A stretch of 40,967 bases of DNA from Pseudolabrys sp. (GCA_030655215.1 JAURVZ010000030.1:1-40967); one strand, 5' to 3'. Numbered from the stretch's first letter, positions 25,438 through 34,797 are shown. Program-made: numbers and translations. The notes: generated by a model not told the origin, from the sequence alone.

Positions 25438-26490
25438 CTATCGCCCCTGCATCACATCGTCGAGGGACGGCAGGCGCGGCAGCAGATCGCACAGGTCGTC
25501 GTCATGCGCCGGCGCTTCGGTGCGTTCGGCAGCGCGCAGCTTGGCGGACCGGGCGCGCGGGTTGCTCGCATTCTCGGCGTCGTCAGCAACGACCGGACGC
25601 TTGGTCAAAGTCGTGAAGCTCGCCGCCGCCTGCTCGACCTGCGGCAGATGACGCGAGCCACCGCGGGCTTCGCCGCGCGCGACCAGGAATGATTTGACGA
25701 TGCGGTCTTCCAGCGAGTGGAACGAGACGACGACGAGACGGCCGCCGGGTTTCAGAATGCGTTCGGCAGCGGCCAGCGCGGCGACGAGTTCGCCCAGTTC
25801 GTCATTGACGAAAATGCGCAGCGCCTGAAACGTGCGCGTGGCGGGGTGAATTTCATGCGGCTTGGAGCGCACCACCGAACCGATGATGCGCGCCAGCGCG
25901 GCTGTCGTCTCAATGGGCGCTTCCGTGCGCGCCTTGACGATGGCGCGGGCCACGCCGCGCGAATGCCGCTCTTCGCCGAGCAAATAAATGATGTTGGCGA
26001 GATCGGTTTCATCGGCAGTGGCGACGACATCGGCGGCGCTCGGGCCGTGCTTGGCCATGCGCATGTCGAGCGGGCCATCGAACCGGAACGAGAAGCCGCG
26101 CTCGGGCTGATCGAGTTGCATCGACGAAACGCCGACATCGAGCACGACGCCGTCGACATATTCGTGACCGCAGTCGTGGGCGACAGTGTCGAGATTGGAG
26201 AACTGGTCCTCGATCAAGGTCAGCCGGCCGGCCGCCTGCTCGACCATGCCGAAGCCGGCCGTGATCGCGGTCTGGTCGCGGTCGATGCCGATGACTTGGC
26301 AGTTCGCCGCAGCGAGGATCGCGGATGTGTACCCACCAGCACCAAACGTGCCGTCAATATAGATGCCGCCATCCCGCACATTGAGGAAGTCGAGCGCCGA
26401 CTGCCCCAGCACAGGGATGTGCCGGTCCGCACCGCCGCCGGCGTTGAGTGAAAAGCTGTGCGATATCATGGCTCTACGGGCGTCAGACAC
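25438..26490 (-). CDS. rsmH: 16S rRNA (cytosine1402-N4)-methyltransferase
   Basis: RsmH (MraW) methylates C1402 of 16S rRNA with S-adenosylmethionine. The protein shows [20 protein letters not shown], the SAM-binding loop [52 protein letters not shown] and [20 protein letters not shown]. The start is uncertain: the GTG at 26490 has AGGAAC 5 nt upstream and is used here; a GTG at 26514 and an ATG at 26469 are alternatives. It is the first gene of the dcw cluster. No mraZ is seen before it; instead a perfect CtrA-like box lies directly upstream, and the amidase gene diverges. Confidence 0.95.
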   Translation of the reverse strand: MSDARRAMISHSFSLNAGGGADRHIPVLGQSALDFLNVRDGGIYIDGTFGAGGYTSAILAAANCQVIGIDRDQTAITAGFGMVEQAAGRLTLIEDQFSNLDTVAHDCGHEYVDGVVLDVGVSSMQLDQPERGFSFRFDGPLDMRMAKHGPSAADVVATADETDLANIIYLLGEERHSRGVARAIVKARTEAPIETTAALARIIGSVVRSKPHEIHPATRTFQALRIFVNDELGELVAALAAAERILKPGGRLVVVSFHSLEDRIVKSFLVARGEARGGSRHLPQVEQAAASFTTLTKRPVVADDAENASNPRARSAKLRAAERTEAPAHDDDLCDLLPRLPSLDDVMQGR

Positions 26491-26554
26491 GTGTTCCTGC
26501 GGCAGCGGAACCACCGCCGCCCAAGAGGACAGCGGTGCTTCGCCTTCAGGGCCA

Positions 26555-26569
26555 TTAAGCCCCTCTTAA
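26555..26569 (-). promoter_or_regulatory. Perfect CtrA-type box at the head of the dcw cluster
   Basis: TTAA-N7-TTAA occurs exactly (TTAAGCCCCTCTTAA on the plus strand), 65 nt upstream of the chosen rsmH start, in the gap to the divergent amidase gene. CtrA is the alphaproteobacterial cell-cycle response regulator that recognises this pattern. A second TTAA (in CTTAAGG) follows at 26572-26575. Binding is not shown by sequence alone. Confidence 0.6.
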
Positions 26570-26638
26570 ACTTAAGGAATTGTTGCCGGACGGTGTCCGG
26601 CGGGGGACTTGGGTTGATTTCCGTCCGGAGAGAGCCGA

Positions 26639-27463
26639 ATGATGCGGCCACGCCCCGCTTTACCTCTCAAGATCGGTTCACTCCCGGCCATGGCCGTCTT
26701 TCAGCCGGATTCTTTCATCGTCGCCGATATCGTGCCCTCACCCAATGTGGATGAGCGGGCCGACGGCCGATCCCCCGACATGATCCTCCTGCACTATACC
26801 GGCATGAAGACCGGCGAAGCCGCGCTGCAGCGGCTGTGCACCGGCGAGGCCAAGGTGTCGGCGCATTACGTTGTGTTCGAGAGCGGCCGCATCGTGCAAT
26901 GCGTGCCCGAGGCGAAGCGCGCCTGGCATGCCGGCGTGTCGCACTGGAATGGTGAGACCGACATCAATTCGTGCTCGATCGGCATCGAAATCGTCAACCC
27001 CGGTCATGAATTCGGCTATGCCGACTTCCCGCTGCGGCAGACGGCGGCGGTGATCGCGCTGTGCAAGACGATTTTCACCCGGCGCGGGCCGATCAGCCCG
27101 GAGCGCGTACTGGCGCATTCCGACGTCGCGCCATCGCGCAAGCAGGATCCGGGTGAGAAGTTCCCGTGGGAGTTGCTCAGCGAATCCGGCGTCGGCCATT
27201 GGGTGCGCGCCGCTCCCCTCAACCTCGACGGCGTGACCTTACATCCCGGCGACCGCGGCGAAGCGGTGACGCGACTGCAGCGCACCTTCCGCACCTATGG
27301 CTATGGCGTGCCAGACACCGGCCATTATGACGACGCGACGCGCGATGTGGTGACGGCGTTCCAGCGGCACTTCCGCCCGGCGCGTGTCGATGGCGTTGCC
27401 GATCCGTCGACACTGCTGACGTTGCGGGCCCTGATCGAGACGCGGCCGAAGAAGCTGGGTTAA
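26639..27463 (+). CDS. N-acetylmuramoyl-L-alanine amidase with peptidoglycan-binding domain
   Basis: The 274-residue protein is an Amidase_2 (AmpD/AmiD type) zinc hydrolase that cuts the bond between MurNAc and L-Ala. It shows PDMILLHYTGMKTGEAALQR with the first zinc-ligand His, KVSAHYVVFESGRIVQCVPE, KRAWHAGVSHWNGETDINSC, SIGIEIVNPGHEFGYADFPL with the catalytic Glu, and ERVLAHSDVAPSRKQDPGEK with the later His and Asp. A PG_binding_1 domain follows at about 200-265 (LHPGDRGEAVTRLQRTFRTY). GGAGAGA precedes the ATG. There is no clear signal peptide, so a cytosolic AmpD-like recycling role or a poorly recognised export route are both possible. It is divergent from the dcw cluster and just upstream of rnpB. 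Confidence 0.92.
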   Translation: MMRPRPALPLKIGSLPAMAVFQPDSFIVADIVPSPNVDERADGRSPDMILLHYTGMKTGEAALQRLCTGEAKVSAHYVVFESGRIVQCVPEAKRAWHAGVSHWNGETDINSCSIGIEIVNPGHEFGYADFPLRQTAAVIALCKTIFTRRGPISPERVLAHSDVAPSRKQDPGEKFPWELLSESGVGHWVRAAPLNLDGVTLHPGDRGEAVTRLQRTFRTYGYGVPDTGHYDDATRDVVTAFQRHFRPARVDGVADPSTLLTLRALIETRPKKLG

Positions 27464-27510
27464 CGCGCCGCCCCTTGACGCCGCACCGCCTTCCACGCAC
27501 ATCTTCCCTG

Positions 27511-27934
27511 TCAGTCGGCCGGACGGCCGCCGCGGCTATGCCTGAAAGGGTGCCGGGGAGGAAAGTCCGGGCTCCATGGACGAACGGTGCCGGATAACGT
27601 CCGGCGGGGATGGCGCCGCGCAAGCAACGCCATCCTCAGGGAAAGTGCCACAGAAAACAGACCGCCTTCAGCCGCGTTGTGTATTGGCTTGAGGTAAGGG
27701 TGAAACGGTGGGGTAAGAGCCCACCGCGCTTCGTCAGCAATGACAGCGGCACGGCAAACCCCACCGGGAGCAAAACCGAATAGGAATGACGTAGGGGCGC
27801 AAGCTCTAGGTCCGTCCGGGCCAGTCATTCGGGTAGGTTGCTAGAGACGCCGGGTAACCGGCGGATTAGAGGAATGGCCGTCACGTCTGCTTACGGAAGC
27901 GGGCCATACAAAACCCGGCTTATAGGCCGGCTGA
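27511..27934 (+). ncRNA. rnpB: RNase P RNA, bacterial class A
   Basis: This is the catalytic RNA that trims tRNA 5' leaders. Conserved elements appear in order: GAGGAAAGTCCGGGCTCC (from 27558), ACAGAAAACAGACCGCC, GGTAAGGGTGAAACGGTGG, GGTAAGAGCCCACCGC, TAGAGGAATGG, and near the end the universal ACCCGGCTTATAGG. The P1 helix is formed by CAGTCGGCC at the 5' end and GGCCGGCTG at the 3' end, which sets the limits used. The last stretch of this gene (27901-27928) is repeated exactly at 30849-30876. Confidence 0.95.
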
Positions 27935-27944
27935 TATTGATAAT

Positions 27945-27973
27945 GGGGGCTCGGCGGGAAACCACCGGGCCTC
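27945..27973. terminator. Shared terminator of rnpB and the first autotransporter
   Basis: A GC-rich hairpin with a GAAA loop (GGCTCGGCGG pairing with CCACCGGGCC, one wobble and one mismatch) lies between the converging rnpB and autotransporter genes. A second, better-paired copy lies at 30892-30921 after the other autotransporter. Confidence 0.6.
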
Positions 27974-27984
27974 CGCCAATTTCA

Positions 27985-30714
27985 TCACCACCCATAACGG
28001 ACGCTGCCCTTGCCGGCATAGCCTGCTGTGGTGCGCGAGAACTCGCCATCGACACTGCCGGCGAACGACCAGCCATTGTGCCACTTCATCTCAGCGCCGA
28101 GCGACAGCAGCGCGGCATTGGCCGAAGGCTGGGCGCCATTCACGGTGAAGGTGGCGCCGGGGAGTTGCTGGAACGTCGCGGTGGCAGCGCGGTCCGTATT
28201 CCAGTCATGCGCCCAGGCGGCTTTGGCCTTGAGCGTGAAAACGCCGTCGCGAACGAGCATGGCCTTGTCGAACTTTGCGCCGAGTTCGCCGCGTGTCGCA
28301 GTGATCGTTTTTGAGGCGTAGTTCAGTGCAAAGGTGCCGGGGCCCGACGTCGCGGTTTCGCCATAGGCCGGCAGATAGAATGTCGTCGTCTGCAACGCAG
28401 TATAAGGCGTGATGCCGAGCGATGGCGTTGCATAGCGCCAGCCGCCTTCCAGCCGCGCCGACAAAGCTTGCGCCTTGAACGCGGCATGCAGCGTGTCAGT
28501 GATAGCGGTGCGATCCGTCGTCGTATCTTGCCATGAGTAGCCGAGCAAGCCGCTGACATAGGCCGCGCCCACAGCGTGCCTGGCGTAGATCGCGGCATTG
28601 AAGGCATTGGCTCTGCCACTGCCGAAGCCGCCGTAGAGACTGAAATTGCTGCCGGCGCCGCCGAGCGCAAATCCGAGCTGCGTATCCGGAGTCAGGCGAT
28701 AGGTCGCGCCAGCGACTGCACCGAAGACACGGGCATTGGTGGTGCTGCTGCCAGCGGCCGCATCGCCGCTGACTCTGGCGTTGCCGCCATAGACCGAGGC
28801 CCAGACGTTCCAGCGCTGCTCGAATGATGGCGCGCGCCGGTCTCGCGGCGTCACCGTAGCATAAGCATCGGCAGCTGCGCGCGACGCTTGAGGCTTCGGT
28901 GCATAATCGCTCACACCCTGTGAGGCGCTGTCATCGAACGCGCCGTCGAACACGGCATTGGCAAACTGCCCGCTCGCCGTGATGCCGGCTTGCGAAGCTG
29001 ACGCGCCGGGCTGGCCAGAGAGTTGGCTCAAGTCACTGGCGCTAAGCCTGCCGAACACCAAGGGAATGCCGCCCGTTGTATTGAAATAGTTGGTCAGCGC
29101 ATTCGCAACCGCCTGTTGATTGCCGCTGAGCGCGGAGCCCGCCGTTGGGACGAATGCGAGGGAGAGATCGAGGTAAGCATGTGTCGCGTCGTAACTCAGC
29201 CCGGTCTTGAAGTTGAACGGCAGATTACTGTTGACGACGGATCCGAACGTGCTCCCGCCTAATCCGCCGGCTGCCGTCAAGATTGAATACTGTCTCGCAA
29301 CGTACGAACCGGAAGCGAATATCGCCTGCACCGTCGCACCGCCGAGCGCAGCCGATCCCGTGACGCTGGCGAATGAAGCAGCCGAGGGACTCAGCGCGAC
29401 CGAATAAAACGCTCTCGACTGGAATGTCAGATTGGTGCTGACGATTGCTGACGTTCCCGGCGTCCCGCTGCCCGGCGCAAAGGTGCCGCCATTGCCGACC
29501 GACAGACTTGCGACCGTGCCGTTGCCGGTGAGCGTACCGCCGTTGATCGTGATGACGCCGGCTATGGTGCCGGTGTTCGTGGTGATGCCGGCGCTATTGG
29601 TGAGGCCACCGCTAAGCGTCCCGACATTGTTGGCGGTGCCGCTGTTGGTCACGATGCCCGATACCGTGGCGCCCGCGCTGTTGATGAAGGTGCCCGCATT
29701 CGCCACCGTGCCGGTCCAGGTGGCATTGTTCGTGATCGAGCCGGCATTGCCGGTGACATTGCCTGTCCAGGTGGCGCTATTGACGATGGCGCCAGCATTA
29801 CCCGCAACGTCCCCGTTCCAGCTAGAACCCGCCTGGTTCTGGATGCTGCCGCTATTGGCCCTGACGGTGCCGTTCCATACAGCGAACACCGTTGTGCTTC
29901 GATTGAAGATGGTGCCGGCATTGCCGGTCACATCCCCATTCCAGACGCCGGTAAAATTGTACACGTTGAAGCTGTTGCCCGCGACGTCGCCCGTCCAGGT
30001 GAGCAAGTTCTGCACCGTTCGGCTGTTGCCCAGGACCGAGCCCTGCCACACGCCATCATTGCCGACCAGACCCGTGTTGCCCTGGACATCGCCGACCCAC
30101 ACGCCGTTGCGACCGTTGAACACCTGGGTTTCCGCGCCATAGCCGCCGTTGCCGACGACGTTGCCGGTCCAGACACCACTATTGTTGAGGACATAGTTTG
30201 CATTGCCGTTGATGTTGCCGTTCCAGGCGCCACCGTCGTTGAGGATGAAGTCCGAATTGCCGTTGACGTTACCGTTCCAGGTGGCTCCCGCGGCATTGTA
30301 GATGAAGCCATTTGACCCGGAGCCGGCGGGAAGAGGATCTGCCGGATTGCCGTTACCCGCGATGTCGCCGTTCAACCATGTGCCATAATTTTGGATCTCG
30401 GCATTGTTCGTCACGACCCCGCCGTTCCAGGTGGCGCCGCCATTGTTGTAAATGTAGCCGGTATTGGACTGAATGGTGCCGGTCCAGTAGCCGGGAGCGT
30501 TGTTGTCGATGCTGCTGCTGTTGCTGATAACGTTACCGGAAAAAGCTCCGTTATTGGCGAATGGCGTGGTATTGGCGATGTCTGCGGCTTGCACGCTGTT
30601 CGCGCCGGAAAAGAGCCCGGCAGCGGCAAAGCAAATAAGCAAAATCGTCCACCGCCGGTCCACGCAACGCGCAGATCCAACGTTGCCCGAAGCGGGCAAA
30701 CGAGCCTTTGACAT
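27985..30714 (-). CDS. Autotransporter (type Va secretion), WNGD-repeat passenger
   Basis: The 909-residue protein has a long signal peptide (about 1-43, ending SVQA), then a Gly/Asn-rich passenger built of short repeats of about 14-25 residues of the type TGNVTGNAGSITNNATW (about 50-400), which predicts a beta-helix. An adhesin-like linker (TLTGNGTVASLSVGNGGTFA) follows, and a C-terminal beta-barrel of about 270 residues starts at RWNVWASVYGGNARVSGDAA and ends SVRYGW, with the terminal aromatic residue required for BamA. It is predicted to be displayed on or released from the cell surface; the target is unknown. Its barrel is nearly identical to that of the next gene while the passenger is not. 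Confidence 0.92.
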   Translation of the reverse strand: MSKARLPASGNVGSARCVDRRWTILLICFAAAGLFSGANSVQAADIANTTPFANNGAFSGNVISNSSSIDNNAPGYWTGTIQSNTGYIYNNGGATWNGGVVTNNAEIQNYGTWLNGDIAGNGNPADPLPAGSGSNGFIYNAAGATWNGNVNGNSDFILNDGGAWNGNINGNANYVLNNSGVWTGNVVGNGGYGAETQVFNGRNGVWVGDVQGNTGLVGNDGVWQGSVLGNSRTVQNLLTWTGDVAGNSFNVYNFTGVWNGDVTGNAGTIFNRSTTVFAVWNGTVRANSGSIQNQAGSSWNGDVAGNAGAIVNSATWTGNVTGNAGSITNNATWTGTVANAGTFINSAGATVSGIVTNSGTANNVGTLSGGLTNSAGITTNTGTIAGVITINGGTLTGNGTVASLSVGNGGTFAPGSGTPGTSAIVSTNLTFQSRAFYSVALSPSAASFASVTGSAALGGATVQAIFASGSYVARQYSILTAAGGLGGSTFGSVVNSNLPFNFKTGLSYDATHAYLDLSLAFVPTAGSALSGNQQAVANALTNYFNTTGGIPLVFGRLSASDLSQLSGQPGASASQAGITASGQFANAVFDGAFDDSASQGVSDYAPKPQASRAAADAYATVTPRDRRAPSFEQRWNVWASVYGGNARVSGDAAAGSSTTNARVFGAVAGATYRLTPDTQLGFALGGAGSNFSLYGGFGSGRANAFNAAIYARHAVGAAYVSGLLGYSWQDTTTDRTAITDTLHAAFKAQALSARLEGGWRYATPSLGITPYTALQTTTFYLPAYGETATSGPGTFALNYASKTITATRGELGAKFDKAMLVRDGVFTLKAKAAWAHDWNTDRAATATFQQLPGATFTVNGAQPSANAALLSLGAEMKWHNGWSFAGSVDGEFSRTTAGYAGKGSVRYGW

Positions 30715-30848
30715 TTTTTTGAACGTTCCGTCGGGGCGTCCGGAGGATCACAGGCGCTGACTGCGTTCTTTGTACATGGTTGCGGGGACCATGTAAGCCC
30801 CATTAAAGCGCGTGTACAGGAAAGTCAGCAAAATCGCGCTTAAGAAGT

Positions 30849-30876
30849 GGGCCATACAAAACCCGGCTTATAGGCC
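30849..30876 (+). repeat. Duplicated 3' fragment of rnpB
   Basis: These 28 nt are identical to 27901-27928, the last part of rnpB, and the similarity continues through the terminator into the autotransporter gene that follows. The fragment cannot be functional. It marks the duplication junction between the two autotransporter genes. Confidence 0.85.
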
Positions 30877-30891
30877 AACTGATATGTTCAA

Positions 30892-30921
30892 GGGGGCTCG
30901 GCGGGAAACCACCGGGCCCCC
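30892..30921 (-). terminator. Terminator of the second autotransporter gene
   Basis: A 13-bp stem with a GAAA loop (30892-30904 with 30909-30921, one wobble and one mismatch) lies just beyond the stop codon. It is homologous to 27945-27973, with the outer pairs restored. Confidence 0.62.
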
Positions 30922-30931
30922 GCCAATTCTA

Positions 30932-33900
30932 TCACCATGCATAACGGACCCTGCCCTTGCCGGCGTAGCTTGCTGTCGTGCGCGAGAACTCGCCATCGAC
31001 GCTGCCGGCGAACGACCAGCCATTGTGCCACGTCATCTCGGCGCCGAGCGACAGCAGCGCGGCATTGGCCGAAGGCTGCGCGCCATTCACGGTGAAGGTC
31101 GATCCGGGCAGCGCCTGGAAGACCGCGGTCGCGGCGCGATCTGTATTCCAGTCATGCGCCCAGGCGGCTTTCGCTTTCAGTGTAACGGTGCCGCCCTTGA
31201 CGAGCATCGCCTTGTCGAATTTGGCGCCTAGTTCGCCGCGCGTCGCGGTGATCGTTTTCGGTTCGTAATTCAGCGCGAAGATGCCGGGGCTTGAAGTTGC
31301 GGTTTCGCCATAGGCCGGCAGATAGAATGTCGTGGTCTGCAATGCTGCATAAGGCGTGATGCCGAGCGAGGGCGTTGCAAAACGCCAGCCGCCTTCGAGC
31401 CGCCCCGACAGCGCCTGCGCCTTGAACGAGGCATGCAGTTGCTCGCCCAGGACATTGCGGTCCGTTGTTGTGTCCTGCCATGAATAGCCAAGCAGCCCGG
31501 CGACATAAGCTGCGCCAATTGTGTGCCGCGCATAAAGCGCCGCATTGAAGATATCAGCCTTGCCGCTACCGAAGCCGCCATCGAGACTGAAATTCGCGCC
31601 GGCGCCGCCGAGGGCAAAGCCTGCTTGCGTGTCCGGTGTGAAGCGATAGCTGGCGCCGGCCGCCGTGCCGAAGGTGCGGCTCGTCGTTGTACTGGTGCCC
31701 GCGGTCGCATCGCCGGCGACGCGGCTGTTGCCGCCATAGACGGAGGCCCAAACATTCCAGCGCGCGTCGAACGTCGCGATACGGTCGCGTGGTGTCACCG
31801 CGGCATAAGCGTCTTTCGCTTCGCGCGAAATTTTCGGCGCTTGAGCATAACCAAGCGCGCCACCTTGCCCTTCGCCATCGCCAACGGCACTGTCCAACAC
31901 GCCGTTGATAAATTGTCCGGTGGCGGCGAGACTCGTCTGCGCGGTTGAAGCGCCCGGCTGACCCGACACTTGGCCGAGCGCGTTGGTGAGTTGCGCGCCT
32001 GTCACGTCGAGCAGCACGTCAAATCCGGCTGGCGGTGTGCCGCCGTTCTCGACCGCGTTGTTGATGCCGCCGGCGACGCCGCTCTGATTGCCGCCGATGC
32101 CGCCAGGAAGCTGGATGGTGCCTGCATCAAGCACCAGAAAAACATTGTTGGCGTCATAGGTCAGATGCGGATTGCGCGCGCCAGGGGCGAAGCTGCTGCC
32201 GGTCAAGCCGGCGAACTGCGTCCCGCCGAGACCGCCGGTGGCATTGAGAATAGTGTAGGTCTGGCCGCGAAAGCTGCCGGGCAGGGCAACCGCATTCACG
32301 GTGGCGCCGCTCAGTGTCGCCGTTCCGGTGACATTGGTGCGGTCGGCGGCCGTCCGCGAGACTTCGACGGCGTATGTCGAACCGGCGTTGAACGTCAGAG
32401 CGCCGTTGACACTGAGCGTGCCGATTGAGTTGCCGGGCGCCAGTGTCCCGCCCGAAGCGATCGTCGTCGCGCCGACGGTGCCAGTGCCGCCCAGAGCGCC
32501 GCCCGTATTCACTGTAGTCAGCACCGACGATGCAATCGAGCCGTTCACTGCCAACGTACCGCCATCCACCGTCGTTGCGCCGGTGTAGGTGTTGTTTGCC
32601 GTCAGACTGGTCGTGCCCGCCTCGACGCGCACAGTGCCCGCTCCCGAAATGATCGGGTTGAAGGCATAGTTGGCAGCGGTGTGGTTGAAAACAACGCGCC
32701 CGGTGCCGGCCCCGAACGCGACCGAAGCTGTGTTCAGTGTGCCGGGTGCCACAGCCGCCTGACCAGAGGCCGAACCGATATTGAGGGTTCCGGTGGACCC
32801 GTTGAATGGACCGATCCACACATTCGCGGCAGAGACGGCGCCGTCGTTCTGGATCGTCAACGTGCCGCTGCCCGAATGGCCGACACGTATTTGGCCTGTA
32901 TTCGTCCAGGACGACCCCGCGCCATCGACGGTCACCGTGCCGGTCGAACCGGCATCGTAGCCGACGATGCTGGTGCCGCTGGCGCTGACGGTGGCGCCGT
33001 TCTGGACCGTCAGTGTCCCGGTGCCGGAATAGCCGAAGATGAAATTGTCAGTAGCGGTCCAGGAAGAACCCGCGTCCGCAACCGTCGCTGTGCCGATGGA
33101 GCCAGCACCAAAGCCGACATAGGCGCCGAAGGCACTTACCGTGCCACCGTTCCGGATTGTCAGCGCACCGGTTCCAGCTTCGCCGACGTGGAGGGCACCG
33201 GTATTGGTCCAGGATGAGCTCGTGCCATCGACCGTGACGGCGCCGGTCGAGCCTGCAGCACCGCCGACATAGCCGTTGCTGTTGGTAACGGCGCCACCAT
33301 TCTGGATTGTCAGCAATCCGATACCCAGGTTGGCGATAATGAGCTGGTTGGTGGTCCAGGACGAACCTGCTCCATCGACGGTCACAGTGCCGGTCGTGTT
33401 CGTCTCAAAGCCGACCAATCCACCATTGCTGCTCACCCTACCGCCGTTCTGGATTGTCAGCGTCCCGTTGCCTGAATAACCGATAACGACAGTGGCGTTG
33501 GTCCAGGTCGAGCCCGCGCCATCGACCGTCACGGTGCCGGTCGAGCCGGCATTCGAGCCGACGAAGCCGATAGCGTTGCTCACCGCCCCGCCATTCTGGA
33601 TCATCAGCGTGCCGGTGCCGGAATTGCCGACGGCAAGATCCGAGACGTTGGTCCATGACGAGCCCGTGCCATCGACCGTCACCGTGCCGGTCGAGCCGGC
33701 GAAGTAGCCGATATTCCCGCTGCTGTTGCTCACGGCCCCACCATTCTGGATGGTCAGCGTTCCGGTGCCCGGATAGCCGACCGAGAGAGCGCCGGCATTG
33801 GTCCAGGATGAGCCCGTGCCATCCACCGTGACGGTGCCGGTCGAGCCTCCAAGGCCGCCGATCACGCTGGAGCCGTTGCTCACAATGCCACCATTTTGGA

Positions 33901-34351
33901 TGTTCAGAACCCCGGTACCCGCAAGGGCGACGGCGAGCTGGCCAGTGTTGACCCAGGACGAACCCGCTCCATCGACGGTCACAGTGCCGGCCGCGGTTGT
34001 GCTAAAGCCGATAATGCCAGAATTGCTGCTCACCGCCCCGCCATTCTGGATCGTCAGCGTGCCGGTGCCAATTATGCCGACATATATTTCTCCAGCCTGC
34101 GCGGCAGGCCCATCGACCTCCGCCGGGTTGGGGGTAACCATGTCGAAAAACGCGTCGGTGGCATTGGTGGGAACGCCGCCGGACCAGTTTCCGGGGTCAA
34201 ACCAATCCGTCGAGTTGGCGCCGGTCCAGTTAGTGTCGGAACGCGACGGCGATGGCGCCAAGACCAATCCGAGCGCAACCAGCGCAGTCGTGCCGAGCAG
34301 CGTTGTACGGAGCAAGCGTCCGCGCGCTGTCAGACCTTTGGTAAACGCCAC
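30932..34351 (-). CDS. Autotransporter (type Va secretion) with T5SS/PEP-CTERM-type repeats
   Basis: The protein has about 1,139 residues. A signal peptide (LLRTTLLGTTALVALGLVLA, ending about SRS) precedes eight full and one partial copies of a repeat of about 50 residues, pattern GTGTLTIQNGGAVSN then GSTGTVTVDGAGSSWTNTG. This is the repeat I know as the T5SS/PEP-CTERM-associated repeat (TIGR04393) and it predicts a beta-helical passenger. A PATR-like segment (NNTYTGATTVDGGTLAVNG, GGTLAPGNSIGTLSVNGALT) follows, then the C-terminal beta-barrel from RWNVWASVYGGNSRVAGDAT to RVRYAW. The GTG at 34351 is chosen because GGAG lies 7 nt upstream; a GTG at 34369 is an alternative. It diverges from the CadC-like regulator gene. 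Confidence 0.93.
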   Translation of the reverse strand: MAFTKGLTARGRLLRTTLLGTTALVALGLVLAPSPSRSDTNWTGANSTDWFDPGNWSGGVPTNATDAFFDMVTPNPAEVDGPAAQAGEIYVGIIGTGTLTIQNGGAVSSNSGIIGFSTTAAGTVTVDGAGSSWVNTGQLAVALAGTGVLNIQNGGIVSNGSSVIGGLGGSTGTVTVDGTGSSWTNAGALSVGYPGTGTLTIQNGGAVSNSSGNIGYFAGSTGTVTVDGTGSSWTNVSDLAVGNSGTGTLMIQNGGAVSNAIGFVGSNAGSTGTVTVDGAGSTWTNATVVIGYSGNGTLTIQNGGRVSSNGGLVGFETNTTGTVTVDGAGSSWTTNQLIIANLGIGLLTIQNGGAVTNSNGYVGGAAGSTGAVTVDGTSSSWTNTGALHVGEAGTGALTIRNGGTVSAFGAYVGFGAGSIGTATVADAGSSWTATDNFIFGYSGTGTLTVQNGATVSASGTSIVGYDAGSTGTVTVDGAGSSWTNTGQIRVGHSGSGTLTIQNDGAVSAANVWIGPFNGSTGTLNIGSASGQAAVAPGTLNTASVAFGAGTGRVVFNHTAANYAFNPIISGAGTVRVEAGTTSLTANNTYTGATTVDGGTLAVNGSIASSVLTTVNTGGALGGTGTVGATTIASGGTLAPGNSIGTLSVNGALTFNAGSTYAVEVSRTAADRTNVTGTATLSGATVNAVALPGSFRGQTYTILNATGGLGGTQFAGLTGSSFAPGARNPHLTYDANNVFLVLDAGTIQLPGGIGGNQSGVAGGINNAVENGGTPPAGFDVLLDVTGAQLTNALGQVSGQPGASTAQTSLAATGQFINGVLDSAVGDGEGQGGALGYAQAPKISREAKDAYAAVTPRDRIATFDARWNVWASVYGGNSRVAGDATAGTSTTTSRTFGTAAGASYRFTPDTQAGFALGGAGANFSLDGGFGSGKADIFNAALYARHTIGAAYVAGLLGYSWQDTTTDRNVLGEQLHASFKAQALSGRLEGGWRFATPSLGITPYAALQTTTFYLPAYGETATSSPGIFALNYEPKTITATRGELGAKFDKAMLVKGGTVTLKAKAAWAHDWNTDRAATAVFQALPGSTFTVNGAQPSANAALLSLGAEMTWHNGWSFAGSVDGEFSRTTASYAGKGRVRYAW

Positions 34352-34507
34352 TGTCACGCTCCGCCCCACAAGCCCGCGCGACTGCGCGTCAAACCGTATG
34401 CGCGGACACGGTCAGCCCCGGTGATGCCTCATCGCATGCATCGGACGGAAAATTACCGGGCGCGATTTTGGGTCACAAGAGCGGCAAGGCCGCACCGCGT
34501 TGATATC

Positions 34508-34795
34508 TTTCTGAAATTTTTTCTGAAATTTTTCTGAAAGCCATCGAAGGCCTGCGGTTTGCCTATGTCCCGGTCGCGCGTTGGTCTGAAATTTTCGACG
34601 CCGCCATCTCGACAGCCTGCTGACCGTCGAATGACCATCACGACGTCCAAGCCATGGCGGAGCAGACGGCGCGAGAACAGATCGCGATTTCATTGTCATC
34701 GACCCCCGCTTCAGCCCTGATGACGTTCTGAAATTTTACTGATATTGTGGTGTGACAGGTCGAGCAGAAACCGATTCAGAAAACTTTCTGCTAGA
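34508..34795. promoter_or_regulatory. Cluster of TTCTGAAATTTT repeats between autotransporter and regulator
   Basis: The 446-nt divergent gap (34352-34797) contains no gene but repeated CTGAAA-centred sequences. Three lie in tandem at 34508-34539 (CTGAAA at 34511, 34523 and 34534, 11-12 nt apart), one at 34585 (TCTGAAATTTT), one at 34727 (TCTGAAATTTT) and a degenerate inverted/direct pair at 34775-34790. Helical-turn spacing is typical for OmpR-family winged-helix proteins, and such a protein is encoded immediately to the right. Operator function is inferred. Confidence 0.5.
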
Positions 34796-34797
34796 GA

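Noticed and set aside
29432..30142. A hydrophobic 236-codon plus-strand frame (Val/Pro/Leu-rich) opposite the first autotransporter
   Set aside because: It is the antisense of the Asn/Gly/Thr-rich passenger repeats, which read as Val/Pro/Leu on the other strand; its repeated PVTSPFQ-type pattern mirrors the passenger repeats.
27901..30876. The rnpB 3' repeat as attL/attR of an integrated element
   Set aside because: No integrase lies between the repeats, and the similarity continues from the repeat through the terminator into the autotransporter barrel, which fits tandem duplication better.
32700..34100. Regular DNA repeats of about 150 nt as a possible CRISPR or satellite array
   Set aside because: They encode the 50-residue protein repeats of the autotransporter passenger in frame, with no spacer structure or cas genes.
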